Part shown: positions 41,125 to 41,670 of the stretch, piece by piece | How the letters are laid out: each line of letters opens with the position of its first letter | Numbering within the stretch: position 1 is the stretch's first letter | Assembly (NCBI GenBank): GCA_947502355.1 | Contig: CANMZP010000033.1 | Location: 1 to 41,670, forward strand | Direction: 5' to 3' | Length of the DNA stretch: 41,670 bases | From: an uncultured Thalassotalea sp. | Lineage (GTDB): Bacteria > Pseudomonadota > Gammaproteobacteria > Enterobacterales > Alteromonadaceae | Position numbers and translations under genes: made by a program | Notes under the pieces: model-generated | What the model saw: the letters and a program-made list of their open reading frames with translations, nothing else | Database searches by the model: none | What the model was told of the DNA's origin: nothing

Positions 41125-41200
41125 GGGCGGTTAGCTCAGTTGGGAGAGCATCGCCCTTACAAGGCGAGGGTCACTGGTTCGAGCCCAGTACCGCCCACCA
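41125..41200 (+). tRNA. tRNA-Val(UAC) 2
   Basis: This 76-base gene has acceptor arm GGGCGGT/ACCGCCC, anticodon TAC and encoded CCA. The flanks GTTAAGTG (41118-41125) and CACTTAAC (41199-41206) are complementary and would extend the acceptor stem in the precursor. Confidence 0.97.
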
Positions 41201-41227
41201 CTTAACATGAATACCATTATACTCTTT

Positions 41228-41303
41228 GGGCGGTTAGCTCAGTTGGGAGAGCATCGCCCTTACAAGGCGAGGGTCACTGGTTCGAGCCCAGTACCGCCCA
41301 CCA
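41228..41303 (+). tRNA. tRNA-Val(UAC) 3
   Basis: The sequence is identical in the body to tRNA-Val 2. It is enclosed by a 14-bp perfect inverted repeat, ATTATACTCTTTGG (41216-41229) and CCAAAGAGTATAAT (41323-41336). Confidence 0.97.
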
Positions 41304-41346
41304 TTTTCCTCAAAGAAAATGTCCAAAGAGTATAATATTTTGAATT

Positions 41347-41422
41347 GGGCGGTTAGCTCAGTTGGGAGAGCATCGCCCTTACAAGGCGAGGGTCACTGGT
41401 TCGAGCCCAGTACCGCCCACCA
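41347..41422 (+). tRNA. tRNA-Val(UAC) 4
   Basis: This is identical in the body to copies 2 and 3. Complementary flanks are ATTTTGAATT (41337-41346) and AATTCAAAAT (41441-41450). CCACTT/AAGTGG (41420-41425, 41431-41436) forms a local hairpin using the 3' CCA. Confidence 0.97.
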
Positions 41423-41457
41423 CTTCCTTTAAGTGGCTTCAATTCAAAATTATCCCT

Positions 41458-41542
41458 GGACGGTTAGCTCAGTTAGGAGAGCATCGCCCTCTTATTACAA
41501 GAGCGCGAGGGTCACTGGTTTTACAATCGGTATCGTCAACCA
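41458..41542 (+). pseudogene. Degenerate tRNA-Val-like copy 1 (85 nt)
   Basis: The 5' half matches tRNA-Val (GGACGGTTAGCTCAGTTAGG). The anticodon arm has an insertion giving CTCTT-ATTAC-AAGAG, no usable seven-base loop and no T33. The T loop TTCGAGC has become TTTTACAA, and the acceptor end ATCGTCA mispairs at position 1. It is very unlikely to be a working tRNA. Confidence 0.75.
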
Positions 41543-41575
41543 CTTGTTGAGGTGGCTAAACATCAAATTATCCCT

Positions 41576-41660
41576 GGACGGTTAGCTCAGTTGGGAGAGC
41601 ATCGCCCTCTTATTACAAGAGCGCGAGGGTCACTGGTTTTACAATCGGTATCGTCAACCA
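41576..41660 (+). pseudogene. Degenerate tRNA-Val-like copy 2 (85 nt)
   Basis: This is nearly identical to 41458-41542 at a 118-bp offset, with the D loop reading GTTGGG instead of GTTAGG. The inserted anticodon arm and altered T loop are shared, so the damaged unit was itself duplicated. The window ends ten bases later, and more copies may follow. Confidence 0.75.
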
Positions 41661-41670
41661 CTTGTTGAGG

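Noticed and set aside
41458-41542. A genuine long-arm (Leu/Ser/Tyr type) tRNA of 85 nt
   Set aside because: The extra bases lie in the anticodon arm, not the variable arm. No seven-base anticodon loop with T33 forms, and the T loop is not TTCRANN.
40987-41550. Open frames across the tRNA array with repeated YKARVTGSSPVP-type peptides
   Set aside because: These are translations of tRNA-Val genes and their decayed copies, a well-known annotation artefact.

Overview
The window looks like chromosomal DNA of a marine gammaproteobacterium of the order Alteromonadales, most likely Colwelliaceae (Colwellia/Thalassotalea type). The grounds are AT-rich intergenic DNA with GC-poor codons, and a typical gene set: yqcC-truC next to DUF3549/DUF3301 genes, MiaE, a stand-alone CspA-type protein, MipA/OmpV, spondin-domain proteins and a tRNA-Val(UAC) array. 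The genus is inferred from gene content and not proven.

Layout. 1-2916: a gene-free left edge, a DUF1778/GNAT toxin-antitoxin pair with two operator-like palindromes, a doubtful small ORF and a LysR regulator. 3039-4585: a Bcr/CflA drug exporter divergent from the LysR gene, and a small membrane protein. 4637-8520: a probable mobile element bounded by ~50-bp inverted repeats, each with its own hairpin. It carries a beta-lactamase-fold serine hydrolase and a convergent DDE transposase with a doubled zinc ribbon. 8522-12962: an exported TIM-barrel protein, lipoprotein alkaline phosphatase, a monothiol DsbA-like protein with a glutaredoxin, and a MipA/OmpV porin-like protein.

13481-17297: a self-contained envelope-sensing locus. 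Three 11-bp-phased direct repeats precede two paralogous spondin-domain proteins (one periplasmic, one lipoprotein). These are followed by an OmpR-type response regulator, whose Shine-Dalgarno lies inside a hairpin, and a membrane histidine kinase. 17314-19820: an overlapping GCS2-type carboxylate-amine ligase and an AstE/AspA-type zinc amidohydrolase. 20065-22650: DUF3301, DUF3549, YqcC and TruC. 22651-24023: cold shock protein with its promoter, long leader and terminator, a gene remnant, and an acyl-CoA-binding protein. 24073-24960: secreted protein of unknown function.

25352-26010 is the most unusual stretch. Tandem 98-bp repeats carry hairpins whose arms change in a compensated way. They lead into a small GIY-YIG nuclease gene that is bounded on both sides by the same palindrome in inverted orientation. 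A related, fully palindromic copy lies at 34216-34248. This may be a REP/RAYT-like arrangement using a GIY-YIG nuclease.

26121-33659: a cysteine-free sirtuin, MiaE, a GT2-like protein with an overlapping acidic partner, and a MacAB-like efflux operon of adaptor, ATPase and two permeases. 33879-40668: a small basic protein ending in a 6x8-bp repeat, ScoAB CoA-transferase divergent from an acyl-CoA dehydrogenase (acyl-CoA/ketoacid metabolism), a YeiH transporter, a GNAT enzyme, a membrane methyltransferase-like protein, a SpoU RNA methylase and an S4 protein with a Lys/Ser-rich tail. 40973-41670: a strong promoter driving four intact tRNA-Val(UAC) genes, each enclosed by short complementary flanks. 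Two decayed 85-nt tRNA-like copies follow, and the second nearly reaches the window edge.
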